Counted from the stretch's first letter, positions 1 through 9,512 are shown. The stretch is 33,365 bases of DNA from Planctomycetota bacterium (GCA_022616235.1 JAKEFC010000128.1:1-33365), one strand, 5' to 3'. The notes: a model not told the origin generated them from the letters alone. A program made the numbers and translations.

Positions 1-79
1 CACGCTGGTGCCTCGACACCAGGGGGAACACGCCACCGCCGCGCTGATTGCGGAGCACGACGGTGCCCCGACAACAGGG
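1..79. repeat. Two imperfect direct repeats, 24 nt each, spaced 55 bp apart; the first copy forms a hairpin
   Basis: 1-24 cacgctggtgcctcgacaccaggg versus 56-79 cacgacggtgccccgacaacaggg, 20/24 identical. CTGGTG/CACCAG stem at 5-10/17-22. Lies just 3' of the LysM gene and runs into the window edge. Confidence 0.5.
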
Positions 80-81
80 CT

Positions 82-1125
82 CTAGCGCGCCGGCACGTGG
101 ATCTGCTTCCCGATCGACAACCGATCCGGATCGAGGCCCGGATTCGCGGCGCGAATCTCGGTCCAGCGCGCGCCATCGGAGAGCAAGCGCTCCGCGATGG
201 CGTAGAGGGAATCCCCCTCCGCGATCGTGTACAGGCGATAGCCGGCCATTTCGGCTGGCTTTTCGGCCGTCTTGCCCGCGCTCATCGATGCTTCCCGGAG
301 CGCCGGGGCGGCCACGGCCGCGCTCGCTTCCGGCGGCGCAGGAATCGTGATGGTATTTCCGACGCGTAGTTCGTTCCCCTCGCCGAGCGTGGGGTTCGCT
401 TTCCGAATCTCCTCGAAGAGCGCGCCGTTTCCGTAGTACTGCTTCGCGATCTTCCAGAGGCTGTCGCCAGGCTCGATCTTGTGCTTCTTGGGATAACTGG
501 CCGCATCCCCTCGCGGCTCGAGCGACGCGCTCCCCGGCGCCGCGGTCGAATCGACCGCCGGCTTCATTCCCGTCCCGGACGGCAGCGGGCCCAAGGCGCT
601 CGTAGCCGCCGAGTCCGTGCTGGCGGAACTGCCTTGCGCCGCATGCGGCGTCCTCGCGTCGAAGTTGCTCGCGATCGGAACGCCGCTCGAGGCAGCCGGC
701 GAAGCGCCGGCCTCGCGCGCAGCGCTACTAGGCAAATCGAGCGCCCCGCCTGCGCCTGCGGCACCTGGGTGTCCTGCGCCGGCGAGGTTCGAATCGGCGC
801 CCACCGGATCTTGGAGGCGCGGCCGCGAAAACGTGGTGTCCCTGCCATCCACGTACGGCGAATTGGTGCTCGCACCGCCCGCAAGAGACGCCGCCCCGTC
901 GCCGAGCGTGCCTCGCTGCGCGGAATCCAGGCGCCCTGTAGTTTGGGACCCTGCGCTCGGGGACCCCATTCCCGGCTGCCTGTAGCGCTTCGCTTCGCGC
1001 GCGGATTCGCGGGTTTGATCTTCCTTCGAGCGGCCCCTCGTGCCATCGCTATCGAGGAATTTCGCGGCGAGGATGACGCCGAGAATTAGTAGAACGACCA
1101 GACCGATCTTCGTGCCGTTGCCCAT
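82..1125 (-). CDS. Membrane-anchored protein with two C-terminal LysM domains
   Basis: Start chosen at MGNGTKIGLVVLLILGVILAAKFL (TM anchor) behind the SD GGAGGGGTAAG. LysM repeats: KHKIEPGDSLWKIAKQYYGNGALFEEIRKANP... and YTIAEGDSLYAIAERLLSDGARWTEIRAANPGL... Confidence 0.85.
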   Translation of the reverse strand: MGNGTKIGLVVLLILGVILAAKFLDSDGTRGRSKEDQTRESAREAKRYRQPGMGSPSAGSQTTGRLDSAQRGTLGDGAASLAGGASTNSPYVDGRDTTFSRPRLQDPVGADSNLAGAGHPGAAGAGGALDLPSSAAREAGASPAASSGVPIASNFDARTPHAAQGSSASTDSAATSALGPLPSGTGMKPAVDSTAAPGSASLEPRGDAASYPKKHKIEPGDSLWKIAKQYYGNGALFEEIRKANPTLGEGNELRVGNTITIPAPPEASAAVAAPALREASMSAGKTAEKPAEMAGYRLYTIAEGDSLYAIAERLLSDGARWTEIRAANPGLDPDRLSIGKQIHVPAR

Positions 1126-1352
1126 CTTACCCCTCCACTTACCCCTCGACGGGAGTGGACTCGGCGTGCGGGCGGGCGTGGACCCGCTCGGCGTCCGCTC
1201 CATCATTGGGCCACCGCCTAACCGAGGACGCTCCCTTGCGAAGCGGCCTCACAAAACGGGTAAAACGCCGGATTTCCCGGCGACGCGTGCGCTCCGGAGA
1301 TCGAAGCAGCAGGGAAGCGTGCGCCCTTTCCCCCGAAGATTTCCCCGGGCGT

Positions 1353-4130
1353 TTACCCGGACGCGGCAAGCCTTCTGGCGCGGCGCTTCTCGGCGCGGTC
1401 ATTGAAATAGATGACGAGCGGGCTGGCAATATATATCGAGGAATAGGTTCCAGCGATTACGCCCACCAGGAACGTGAAGGAGAACCCATGGAGCGAGTCT
1501 CCGCCCCAGATCAAGAGGGCCAGCGTGGTCAAGAACACCATCCCCGCGGTGAGCAGCGTGCGCCCCAAGGTCTGGTTCACCGAATCGTTGACGATCTTGA
1601 TGAAGTCGAGGTCCCGCTTCTTCTCGCCGATGTTCTCCCGAATGCGGTCGAAGATCACGATCGTGTCGTTGATGGAGAAACCGACGGTCGTGAGCAGCGC
1701 GGCCATCACCGGCAGGTTGACTTTGAGATTGAGGTGCTCGCCCAGGAAGATGTCCGCCACGGCGACCGCACCGAGCGAGAACAAGACGTCGTGTACGAGT
1801 GGGACGACCGCGGCGAGTCCGAACTTCAACTGAAAGCGCAGCGCGACGTAGAAGATGATCGCCAGGAACGACATCATCATCGCGACGAAGACCGCTTGCT
1901 GGAGGTCCGCGGCAACCTTGCCGCTGATCGTCTCCACCGCTCCGAACGGCGCCGCGGTCGGAAAGCTCGCCTTCTGCGCATCGAAGATGGCCTTTACGTC
2001 CGCTTCGAAACTCTGCGCCTCTTTCGCCGCCGTGTTCAGGAGCTTGTTGATCCGAAACGTCGCATAGCGAGGGTTCGGTGCCTCTTGGTTGATCTCCGCG
2101 ACCTCGTAGCCGGTCAACGGTGCGATCTTCGCGCTTCCGCTCTCGAGCAGCGCTCGCACGTCGGACGCGGTGGGACCGAGCCCCCCGTCGCGCCGAACCA
2201 GGTTCACGGTGACCTCGAAGTATTTCTCCGCCGGCGTCGGCCCCTCGCGCGCGATGAGCGGGCCGAACGGCTCCGGCGCGAGGATCTGCCCCTTGCCGAG
2301 CGCGTCCCGCACCAGCTCCACGAACTTCAACTCGTGGGCGCCGAGCTTTCCATCGCCGGTGTCCGCCTGCGCTTGGCTCACGGTATCCGGCGTGACCTGC
2401 GTGCGGACCGCGAAGGTGTAGGCTCTCTCGCCGGCGGTGGCGTTGATCGCCTGCACTTGCACGTCGCTGTAGGGGCGCTCCCCGTTCACGACGATCGTCG
2501 AAAGCGCGTCTTGCACTTCGGAGGCCGAGTGCTCCCCGTTCAAGTTCACGACGAGGAGTGTTCCCCCCGTAAAGTCGATGCCGAGAGCGGAGGTGCCGCG
2601 CGCGAAGAAGACTCCGAGCCCGAGCACGATCAGGATCACGGAAACGGTGGCGCAAAGCTTGCGAGGCTTCATGAAGTCGATGCTCGTCAGCTTGAAGAAC
2701 TGGAGCATGTTGAATTGCTGCACGAGGTTGTACTTGAGCAGAATCGAGATCAGGAGGCGGCTCACGTAGACCGCGGTGAAGAAGGAGCAGATGATCCCGA
2801 TCCCGAGCACGATCGCGAATCCCTTCACCGGGCCGGTGCCGAACTGAAACAAGATGAAGGACGTGATCAACGTCGTCAGGTTGGAGTCGAAGATCGTCGA
2901 GAATGCACGGTCGAATCCCCCCGTCACCGACTGATTCAGCGAGCGCCCGCGCGCGCGCTCCTCCCGAATGCGCTCGAAGATCAATATGTTCGCATCGATC
3001 GACATGCCGACGCTGAGCAAGAGGCCCGCGAGCCCCGGAAACGTGAGGGTGTTGCGGAAGACTACGAGCGCCGCGACGCTCAGGAGCACGTTGAGGAGCA
3101 AAGCGAGATCCGCGACGACGCCGAGCGTCATGTAGTAGATCGCCAGGAACAAGACGACTGCGGCGAGTCCGAAGCACATCGCCTGCACGCCGCGGACGAT
3201 GCTCTCGCGCCCAATTACGGAACCGACGGTTTGCTCGTTCTCGAGCTGCGGCTTCCCCGTCGGCTGCCCCGACTTGAGCACGGTGATCAGCCCGCGGACC
3301 TCGCTCTCGCCGACTCCCTCGATGATGCCGCTCCCCCAGATCGCGTTGTTGATGACGGGGGCCGAGATCAATTGGTGATCGAGGACGATGCCGAGTCGCT
3401 TCCCCTTGTTCTCGGTCGTGAGCGCTCCGAATTGGTTGACCGACTTCCCTTTGAATTCGAACGCGATCGCCGGAAGCTGCCTGTCGTCCAAAGTCGCCGC
3501 CACGTTGCGTAGGCCGCGCCCGGAGATCTTCTTCGCGTCCGTGTTCTCGACGAGCATTTCCTTGTCGACGACGGGCTTGCCGTTGGAATCCCGGAGCACC
3601 TCGAAGGTCTTCGCGTTCCGCTTGTACTCTTCGACTACGATCCGCTTCGGAGGCAGCGGCTGCGGGCCGCGCTCCGGTTCGGGCTTCTCGCTCCAGGCTC
3701 TCACTTCCGCGCGATAGCGCTCCATCTCCGCGCGCGCGAGCTGCTTTGCCGCATCGGATTGGTCCTGGTCATCGCAGACGATATGGAATACGAGTTGCCC
3801 GGATTTCTCGATGACGTCCTTGATCCGCCGTACCTCGTCCTCGCCGGCGCCGGGCACTTGCACGATGATGCCGTTGACGCCGGCACGCGTGACGCCGATC
3901 TCGCGCAGGCCGTACATGTCGAGCCGCTGCGCGAGGATGTCGCGGACTTGATCCGCCACCTGCCGCAGCGAATCCTTGGCGACCGGGTCCTTCTCGACGA
4001 GGTAACGAAGCTCGGTCCCTCCCGCGAGGTCGATACCGAGCGGAATGTTCTTCGGGTCGCTCACCGCCCAAACGGCAAGCGCGGCCACGATGACCACGAG
4101 GGCGATGCCGCTCCCAATATTCTTCACCAT
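1353..4130 (-). CDS. secDF: Fused protein translocase subunit SecD/SecF
   Basis: SecD half: GIDLAGGTELRYLVEKD...GLLLSVGMSIDANILIFERIREE. SecF half: GIDFTGGTLLVVNL...LLTTVGFSINDTIVIFDRIREN. Located next to yajC and tgt. Confidence 0.97.
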   Translation of the reverse strand: MVKNIGSGIALVVIVAALAVWAVSDPKNIPLGIDLAGGTELRYLVEKDPVAKDSLRQVADQVRDILAQRLDMYGLREIGVTRAGVNGIIVQVPGAGEDEVRRIKDVIEKSGQLVFHIVCDDQDQSDAAKQLARAEMERYRAEVRAWSEKPEPERGPQPLPPKRIVVEEYKRNAKTFEVLRDSNGKPVVDKEMLVENTDAKKISGRGLRNVAATLDDRQLPAIAFEFKGKSVNQFGALTTENKGKRLGIVLDHQLISAPVINNAIWGSGIIEGVGESEVRGLITVLKSGQPTGKPQLENEQTVGSVIGRESIVRGVQAMCFGLAAVVLFLAIYYMTLGVVADLALLLNVLLSVAALVVFRNTLTFPGLAGLLLSVGMSIDANILIFERIREERARGRSLNQSVTGGFDRAFSTIFDSNLTTLITSFILFQFGTGPVKGFAIVLGIGIICSFFTAVYVSRLLISILLKYNLVQQFNMLQFFKLTSIDFMKPRKLCATVSVILIVLGLGVFFARGTSALGIDFTGGTLLVVNLNGEHSASEVQDALSTIVVNGERPYSDVQVQAINATAGERAYTFAVRTQVTPDTVSQAQADTGDGKLGAHELKFVELVRDALGKGQILAPEPFGPLIAREGPTPAEKYFEVTVNLVRRDGGLGPTASDVRALLESGSAKIAPLTGYEVAEINQEAPNPRYATFRINKLLNTAAKEAQSFEADVKAIFDAQKASFPTAAPFGAVETISGKVAADLQQAVFVAMMMSFLAIIFYVALRFQLKFGLAAVVPLVHDVLFSLGAVAVADIFLGEHLNLKVNLPVMAALLTTVGFSINDTIVIFDRIRENIGEKKRDLDFIKIVNDSVNQTLGRTLLTAGMVFLTTLALLIWGGDSLHGFSFTFLVGVIAGTYSSIYIASPLVIYFNDRAEKRRARRLAASG

Positions 4131-4170
4131 TGCGGAGGTCCTCAGCTTTCTCGCGCCCGCGGCACGTCGT

Positions 4171-4617
4171 TCACTTCGTCGGGACCGCGCTCGCGGCGGC
4201 GGCGTGCGGCGCCGCCTCTTTCTCGCTCGCGGGTTTTTCCTCTTGGATGACGCCCTCGATGGCCGAGCGCAAGACGCGCATGCGCACGTTCTGCTGCTCG
4301 TCGATCTTGAGCACTACGATGTTGCGTTCCTTCTCGATCGCCGCGACCTTGCCGAGGATGCCCCCAGTCGTGCGCACCGTGTCGTTCTTCTTCAGCGCGT
4401 CGAGCATCGCGGCGTGCTGCTGCTGCTGGCGCCGCTGCGGGCGGATGATGAGGAGATAGAACACCAGGAAGCACAGCCCCCCCATCGTGAGCATCGGGAG
4501 CAACTGTTGGGCGAAGTTCTGCTGCGCGGGGTCCGCCGCCGGCGCGGCCGGCACGGAGGCGGGAGGCGCACCGGTTTGCAGGATCAAGCACAGGAAGGTC
4601 GTAAGCGAATGGGTCAT
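4171..4617 (-). CDS. yajC: Preprotein translocase subunit YajC
   Basis: Single TM plus LLIIRPQRRQQQQHAAMLDALKKNDTVRTTGGILGKV; conserved order tgt-yajC-secDF. Confidence 0.95.
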   Translation of the reverse strand: MTHSLTTFLCLILQTGAPPASVPAAPAADPAQQNFAQQLLPMLTMGGLCFLVFYLLIIRPQRRQQQQHAAMLDALKKNDTVRTTGGILGKVAAIEKERNIVVLKIDEQQNVRMRVLRSAIEGVIQEEKPASEKEAAPHAAAASAVPTK

Positions 4618-4636
4618 CGATGCTAACTCTTGTCCC

Positions 4637-4667
4637 GTCCGTAATTTGTCGCTGCCCGCAATTTGCC
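4637..4667. repeat. Imperfect direct repeat in the yajC leader
   Basis: gtccgtaatttgtc (4637-4650) and gcccgcaatttgcc (4654-4667), 11/14 identical, 17-bp period, AT-rich core. Confidence 0.4.
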
Positions 4668-4678
4668 AAAAAGGGCGG

Positions 4679-4706
4679 ATTATAGATGCGGGCGTCGCGC
4701 GCGCAA
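4679..4706 (-). promoter_or_regulatory. Predicted sigma70-type promoter for yajC-secDF
   Basis: Minus strand TTGCGC (4706-4701), 16-nt spacer, consensus TATAAT (4684-4679), upstream of the yajC ATG at 4617. Confidence 0.5.
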
Positions 4707-4761
4707 GGGAGCGCAGAGCCGAATCGCGCCGTCATGCGCGCGTTCGACGGTGCGCGCCTGC

Positions 4762-5877
4762 CTAAATTCCGGCTCGGCGCGCGAACTCCGGCCAGCGCGC
4801 GGAGCGAATCGCGGCGCGCGCCTCTTCGAGGATCCGGTGGAATACCCGGAGGTTGTGGATGCTGGCCAGGGTGTAGCCGAGCAGCTCGCGGCGCTGAAAG
4901 AGATGATGGAGGAAACCGCGCGAAAAGCGCGCGCAGGCGTCGCAATCGCATCCCTCTTCCAACGCACCCGCGTCCTCGCGATAGCGGCTGTTCTTGATCC
5001 GCACTGGATCCCCGGCGAATTGCAGTAGTTGACCGTTCCGCGCGTTGCGCGTGGGCAGCACGCAGTCGAAGAGATCGACGCCGCACTCGATCGCGCGCGT
5101 GAATTCGGCGCGACCGCCGACGCCCATGAGATAGCGCGGCCGATCCGCGGGCAACCCGGCCGTGCCCAGCGGAATCGTCGCGAGCAACAGCTCGCGATCC
5201 TCGCCGACGCTGACCCCGCCCACCGCGAAGCCGTCGAAGGGGAGCGCGGACAGCGTCTCCGCCGATTCGGCGCGCAAGTCCTCGAACGGCCCGCCCTGGC
5301 TGATTCCGAAGACGGCCATCGGCGAGTCGCGGCGCAGGCGCGATCGGCACTCCGCAGAACGGCGCGCCCAGCGCACGGTACGCGCGAGCGCCGCCGCCGC
5401 GGCGTCTCGTCCGGCGCCGGCGGGGATGCAGTCGTCGAGCACCATCGCGATGTCGGAGCCGAGCTGCCGCTGGATCTCGAGCACGCTCTCCGGCGTCAAT
5501 TCCACGCGCGCGCCATCGATCGGCGAGCGAAACACGACTGCGTCATCGGTGACGGTGCGCAGATCCGCGAGGGACATCACTTGGAAGCCGCCGCTGTCCG
5601 TAAGGATCGGACCGCTCCAGCCCATGAAGCGATGGAGCCCGCCCAGCGCCCGCACGGCCTCCGCGCCGGGGCGCAAGCACAAGTGGAAAGCGTTGGCGAG
5701 GACGATCTCGGCGCCCCCTGCGCGCACCGCGCGGGGATCGACGCCCTTCACGCTGCCGCGCGTTGCGACCGGCATGAATGCGGGGGTCTCGACGATCCCG
5801 TGCGGCGTGGTCAGCTTGCCGAGCCGCGGCCCGTGCGGATCGCCGCCGATCACTTCGAAGGAGAAACCATCGATCAT
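4762..5877 (-). CDS. tgt: tRNA-guanine transglycosylase
   Basis: ILTDSGGFQVMSL, GISQGGPFEDLR, YLMGVG, DLFDCVLPTRNARNG, zinc motif CDCDACARFSRGFLHHL. Internal start at MIDGFSFEV. Confidence 0.97.
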   Translation of the reverse strand: MIDGFSFEVIGGDPHGPRLGKLTTPHGIVETPAFMPVATRGSVKGVDPRAVRAGGAEIVLANAFHLCLRPGAEAVRALGGLHRFMGWSGPILTDSGGFQVMSLADLRTVTDDAVVFRSPIDGARVELTPESVLEIQRQLGSDIAMVLDDCIPAGAGRDAAAAALARTVRWARRSAECRSRLRRDSPMAVFGISQGGPFEDLRAESAETLSALPFDGFAVGGVSVGEDRELLLATIPLGTAGLPADRPRYLMGVGGRAEFTRAIECGVDLFDCVLPTRNARNGQLLQFAGDPVRIKNSRYREDAGALEEGCDCDACARFSRGFLHHLFQRRELLGYTLASIHNLRVFHRILEEARAAIRSARWPEFARRAGI

Positions 5878-5893
5878 TGGCTGTGACGCGCGC

Positions 5894-7240
5894 TCACCAG
5901 AGCGCCGCGATCTGGCTCCGCGGATAATAGCGGCCGAGGATCTCCTCCGCCGCGGCGCCCGCCTCCGCCATTCCGCGCGCGCCGTTCTGACAGAGACCCA
6001 CTCCGTGCCCGTAGCCGCGCCCTTCGAAGTGCAGATCGGCACCGGCGCGCCAGCACTCGAAGGCGGTCGAGCGCACGCCTCTCACGTCGTGCTCGGCGAG
6101 ATTGCCGCGGAACACCGCGCCATCCACCTCGAACGAGCCATCGCGGTGCACCACGCGCAAGTAGGAAGCGTGGCCGCCGGGTCCTCGTTCCACGCCTTCG
6201 ATGGCGAGGATCTCGCCGAGCGCGGCGCGGTGGCGCGCGGCGAGCGGCGCGAGCGCGCGCCGCACGTCGGACTCCGCGAGCGTGCACGACCATCGATAGT
6301 GGCTCGCGTGCGCGCAGTCGCCGCAGCGCGCGGGGGTCAGGGCGGGATTCGCGGGAACGCCGAACACCGCCGCGCCGTCCGCGGTGCAGCCGCCGCAGGT
6401 CGAGTGGAAGAACGTCTCGAAGGCTTGCCCCGCGTGCAGCAGAACTTCGCCGCGGGTCTCGGCGACGGCGGCGCGGATCGCCGGCTCGGCGGAGAAGCCG
6501 CCGTACACCTGCGAACTGGTGTCGGCGCGCAGATGGTAGAAAGCGCCGGGCCCCTCCCGCAGCAGATGGAAGAGCGCATAGCTCCGCGCCGCGACCGCCT
6601 GCGCTCTGAGGGCGGCGGCGGGAAAGCTCGCGTTCATCTCGCGCGGCAAGACGCCGAGCAGATAGCGCTCGAGCGGCAGCCGATTGACGAGGAGCCATGC
6701 CCCCGATCCATCCGGCGCGGGGAGGAACTCGAGGGCCCCTTCGTAGCGCACGGCGCCGATCTGGATCACGGCCGGCGCCCCCCGCGCCTCCGGCCCCGCA
6801 AGCGCTCCCGGCCCCGCGCGCAGCCGGAAGCGATCGCGACGCGGCGCGCCGCCGTCGATCCGGAGCGAGGCGCGCGCGCACGCGATCTCCGCGGGCGCCG
6901 CCGCGAGCGCCGTCCCCGCTCGATCTTCGATGATGAGATCGTGTCCCGGCGCGCAACCCACGGAGATCCGCGCCGGCACCTCGCCGAGGAGCACCGCGAT
7001 CTCGGGCCCCTCTCGCCCCGCGAACGGAAAAGCCGCCATCTCCGGATGATCTGGATCCGCGAACGGAAGAGCCGCCATCACCGAGCGATCGGGTGCCGCA
7101 AGCGGCAACGCCGCCGCGGCCACGCCTGCCGCGTTCGCGCGCGCGGGCGCAGGTAGGATGGCGAGGAGCAACGCTATGAAGGGCGAGCGCCTCGCCGCCG
7201 ACCGGCGCCGGGCGAATATTCGAAATCGGTCGTCGGCCAC
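5894..7240 (-). CDS. SpoIID/LytB domain protein, probably exported
   Basis: YLLGVLPREMNASFPAAALRAQAVAARSYAL, TSSQVYGG, FFHSTCGGCTADG, GRGYGHGVGLCQNGARGMAEAG. Start placed at GTG 7240 with a signal peptide (FIALLLAILPAPARANA); alternative start at 7300. Confidence 0.9.
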   Translation of the reverse strand: MADDRFRIFARRRSAARRSPFIALLLAILPAPARANAAGVAAAALPLAAPDRSVMAALPFADPDHPEMAAFPFAGREGPEIAVLLGEVPARISVGCAPGHDLIIEDRAGTALAAAPAEIACARASLRIDGGAPRRDRFRLRAGPGALAGPEARGAPAVIQIGAVRYEGALEFLPAPDGSGAWLLVNRLPLERYLLGVLPREMNASFPAAALRAQAVAARSYALFHLLREGPGAFYHLRADTSSQVYGGFSAEPAIRAAVAETRGEVLLHAGQAFETFFHSTCGGCTADGAAVFGVPANPALTPARCGDCAHASHYRWSCTLAESDVRRALAPLAARHRAALGEILAIEGVERGPGGHASYLRVVHRDGSFEVDGAVFRGNLAEHDVRGVRSTAFECWRAGADLHFEGRGYGHGVGLCQNGARGMAEAGAAAEEILGRYYPRSQIAALW

Positions 7241-7254
7241 CTTGGAAGTCGCTC

Positions 7255-8310
7255 CTACGCCGGTTCGCCCTGCTCGAGCCCGTCGAACAGGTTGGCGCAC
7301 TCCGCGGGAACTTCGACCCCCGCGACTTCGGCGGCGCGCCGCCCGAGGATGCGCCCGCGCGGCGTCTTCACCAGGAATCCCTCGCGGAGCAGATAAGGCT
7401 CGTAGACATCTTCGATGGTCCGCTCCTCCTCGCCGACGGATACGGCGATCGTCTTCACGCCGACCGGAACGCCGCGATTCTTCGCGACGACGTCGAGGAT
7501 GCGGCGATCGGTCAAGTCGAGCCCGAAGCCGTCGACGCCGAGCCGTTTGAGAGCGCGCGCGACGGCATCCGCGTCGATGCGCGACAAGCCTTCGACGTCG
7601 GCGAAGTCGCGGATGCGCCGGAGGTAGCGATTCGCGATCCGTGGCGTGCCGCGGCAGCGACTCGCGAGCATCTCGGCGCCCTCCTTGGCGAGCGAGATCC
7701 CGAAGATGCGAGCGGTCCGATTCAAGATGGTCGTCATCTCGCCGGGCGGGTAGGGATCCAGCTTCTCTTGGATGCCGAAGCGGGCTCGAAACGGCGCGGA
7801 CAAATTGCCTTCGCGCGTCGTGGCGCCGACGAGCGTGAATCGCGGAACGGTGAGCTTCACCGAGCGCGCGTTGGGGCCTTGATCGAGCACGATGTCGAGC
7901 ACGTAGTCCTCCATCGCGGAGTAGAGATACTCCTCCACGATGGGCTGCAAGCGGTGCACTTCATCGACGAAGAGGATGTCCCGGTCCTCGAGACAGGTGA
8001 GCACGCCCGCGAGGTCGCCCGAGCGGACGAGGACCGGACCCGAAGTGGCGCGAAATCCCACGCCAAGCTCCGTCGCCAGGAGGTGCGCGAGGGTGGTCTT
8101 CCCGAGACCCGGCATGCCGGAGAAGAGCACGTGATCGAGAGGCTCGCGGCGCTTGCGTGCGGCGGCGAGATACACGCGGAGGTTGGCGACGATCGATTCT
8201 TGGCCGATGAATTGGTCGAGGCGCCGCGGCCGCAGGGTTTCATCCTGCGCCCGGTCATCGTCTCTTCCCCCGCCGTCGACGAAGCGCTGCTCTTTGACGC
8301 GGGCAACCAT
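7255..8310 (-). CDS. ruvB: Holliday junction DNA helicase RuvB
   Basis: LRPRRLDQFIGQESIVANL, Walker A GMPGLGKTT, DILFVDEVHRL, FTLVGATTREGNLSAPFRARFGI. ATG 8310 has an upstream AAGGGA; alternative start at 8343. Confidence 0.95.
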   Translation of the reverse strand: MVARVKEQRFVDGGGRDDDRAQDETLRPRRLDQFIGQESIVANLRVYLAAARKRREPLDHVLFSGMPGLGKTTLAHLLATELGVGFRATSGPVLVRSGDLAGVLTCLEDRDILFVDEVHRLQPIVEEYLYSAMEDYVLDIVLDQGPNARSVKLTVPRFTLVGATTREGNLSAPFRARFGIQEKLDPYPPGEMTTILNRTARIFGISLAKEGAEMLASRCRGTPRIANRYLRRIRDFADVEGLSRIDADAVARALKRLGVDGFGLDLTDRRILDVVAKNRGVPVGVKTIAVSVGEEERTIEDVYEPYLLREGFLVKTPRGRILGRRAAEVAGVEVPAECANLFDGLEQGEPA

Positions 8311-8451
8311 CGAACGGATTCCCTTCGCCGGCGACACCGGCATTCCCCAATCGCGCGCGTTTGTGCTCGTGCCGCGCCGGGTGGAGCGGGCGGCGCCCGC
8401 GGCGCGCGCGGTGCGCGGCCCAATGTAGATGAATCCGCCGCTCCTGTCACG

Positions 8452-9435
8452 TCACTCGAGGACGATCCAAGCCGCGGCCTTGCGAAATCCGGTGCGCTCG
8501 TAGAGTTCTAGCGCGCGCGGAGACTCGGCGGGGATCACGAGCACCTCGACCTCCGCGACGCCGCGCCGCTCGCACCAGCCGAGTGCGACGCCGAGGAGCA
8601 TCGCGCCGAGCCCGCGGCCGCGCATTCCCGCCTCGACTTCCAAGGAATAGATCCCCCAGCGCGTGTCGCTGTCCGAATCCGGGTGCATCGGATAGGCGAT
8701 CAAAGTTGCGACTTGGGAGTCATCGAGCGCGAGGACCCACGTGTGCGACGGATTCGGGAACGCGAACGCGCGGCCGCCGCTCGTGCCCAGCTCGGGCAAG
8801 TAGTCATCATCTTCTACGACTTCCGGCGCGGGGTCGACGAGCGGCGCGCGCTCGGCCAGCGCGGGATCGATGACGAGGCTCCACGCTTCCGCGGCTTCGC
8901 GGAAACCTGCGTCCGCGAAGAATGCGCGTGCGCCGGCATCGCCGGCAGGGAGCGCCATCCCTTCGGGCGTGCCCCAGAATGGCGGCAGCGGCGCCAGGAA
9001 ATTGCCATATACCGGGTTGTACATGCGCCCATCCGCATAGAGCGGAGTGCCTTCGCCGCACTCTTCCTCCAGCTCGGCGCGGAGCAGAGCGAGGAGAGCA
9101 CGCCCGATGCCGCGCCGCCTCGCCGCCGGGTGGACCGCGATCGCGGCGAGGTACCCCGCCTGCTCCCGCGGCGACTCCGGGTGTAGGCGCTCGAGCACCG
9201 CGCGCGGCCAGAGCCCGCCGTGCGCGAAACCGATCACGCGCCCGCCCTCGAGCGCGACCGGCATGAACTGCGGATAGAAATCGTCGCGAGCGCGGGCGTG
9301 ATCGAGGCGCAAGTCCCAAAGCGCGCGGTGAAGAGGCCGGAAGTGGCGGTACTCCGAGAAACACTCGTTCCAGAGTTCGATGACGCCGGCGCGGAGTGCG
9401 GAGCGATAGGGGACGATCTCGATCGCGGCAGCCAC
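8452..9435 (-). CDS. Tandem GNAT-family N-acetyltransferase
   Basis: Two acetyl-CoA-binding motifs: AIAVHPAARRRGIGRALLALL and LEVEAGMRGRGLGAMLLGVAL...ELYERTGF. Confidence 0.85.
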   Translation of the reverse strand: MAAAIEIVPYRSALRAGVIELWNECFSEYRHFRPLHRALWDLRLDHARARDDFYPQFMPVALEGGRVIGFAHGGLWPRAVLERLHPESPREQAGYLAAIAVHPAARRRGIGRALLALLRAELEEECGEGTPLYADGRMYNPVYGNFLAPLPPFWGTPEGMALPAGDAGARAFFADAGFREAAEAWSLVIDPALAERAPLVDPAPEVVEDDDYLPELGTSGGRAFAFPNPSHTWVLALDDSQVATLIAYPMHPDSDSDTRWGIYSLEVEAGMRGRGLGAMLLGVALGWCERRGVAEVEVLVIPAESPRALELYERTGFRKAAAWIVLE

Positions 9436-9470
9436 CTCCTACCATCCCTCCGATCTGCTCGCGCCGCTAG

Positions 9471-9497
9471 CACCGTGCGCACCGTGCGCACCGTGCG
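9471..9497. repeat. Three exact tandem copies of caccgtgcg
   Basis: caccgtgcg caccgtgcg caccgtgcg in the gap between the GNAT gene and the spiro-SPASM-like gene. Confidence 0.9.
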
Positions 9498-9512
9498 CGC
9501 GAAAACGTCGAT

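Noticed and set aside
1155-3512. 785-aa plus-strand ORF antisense to secDF
   Set aside because: Shadow ORF typical of high-GC genes; very Arg/Asp/Glu-rich with no domain signals, while the minus strand clearly encodes SecDF.
5162-7156. 664-aa plus-strand ORF over tgt/SpoIID
   Set aside because: Antisense shadow of two recognisable genes; low-complexity Arg/Ala/Ser composition.
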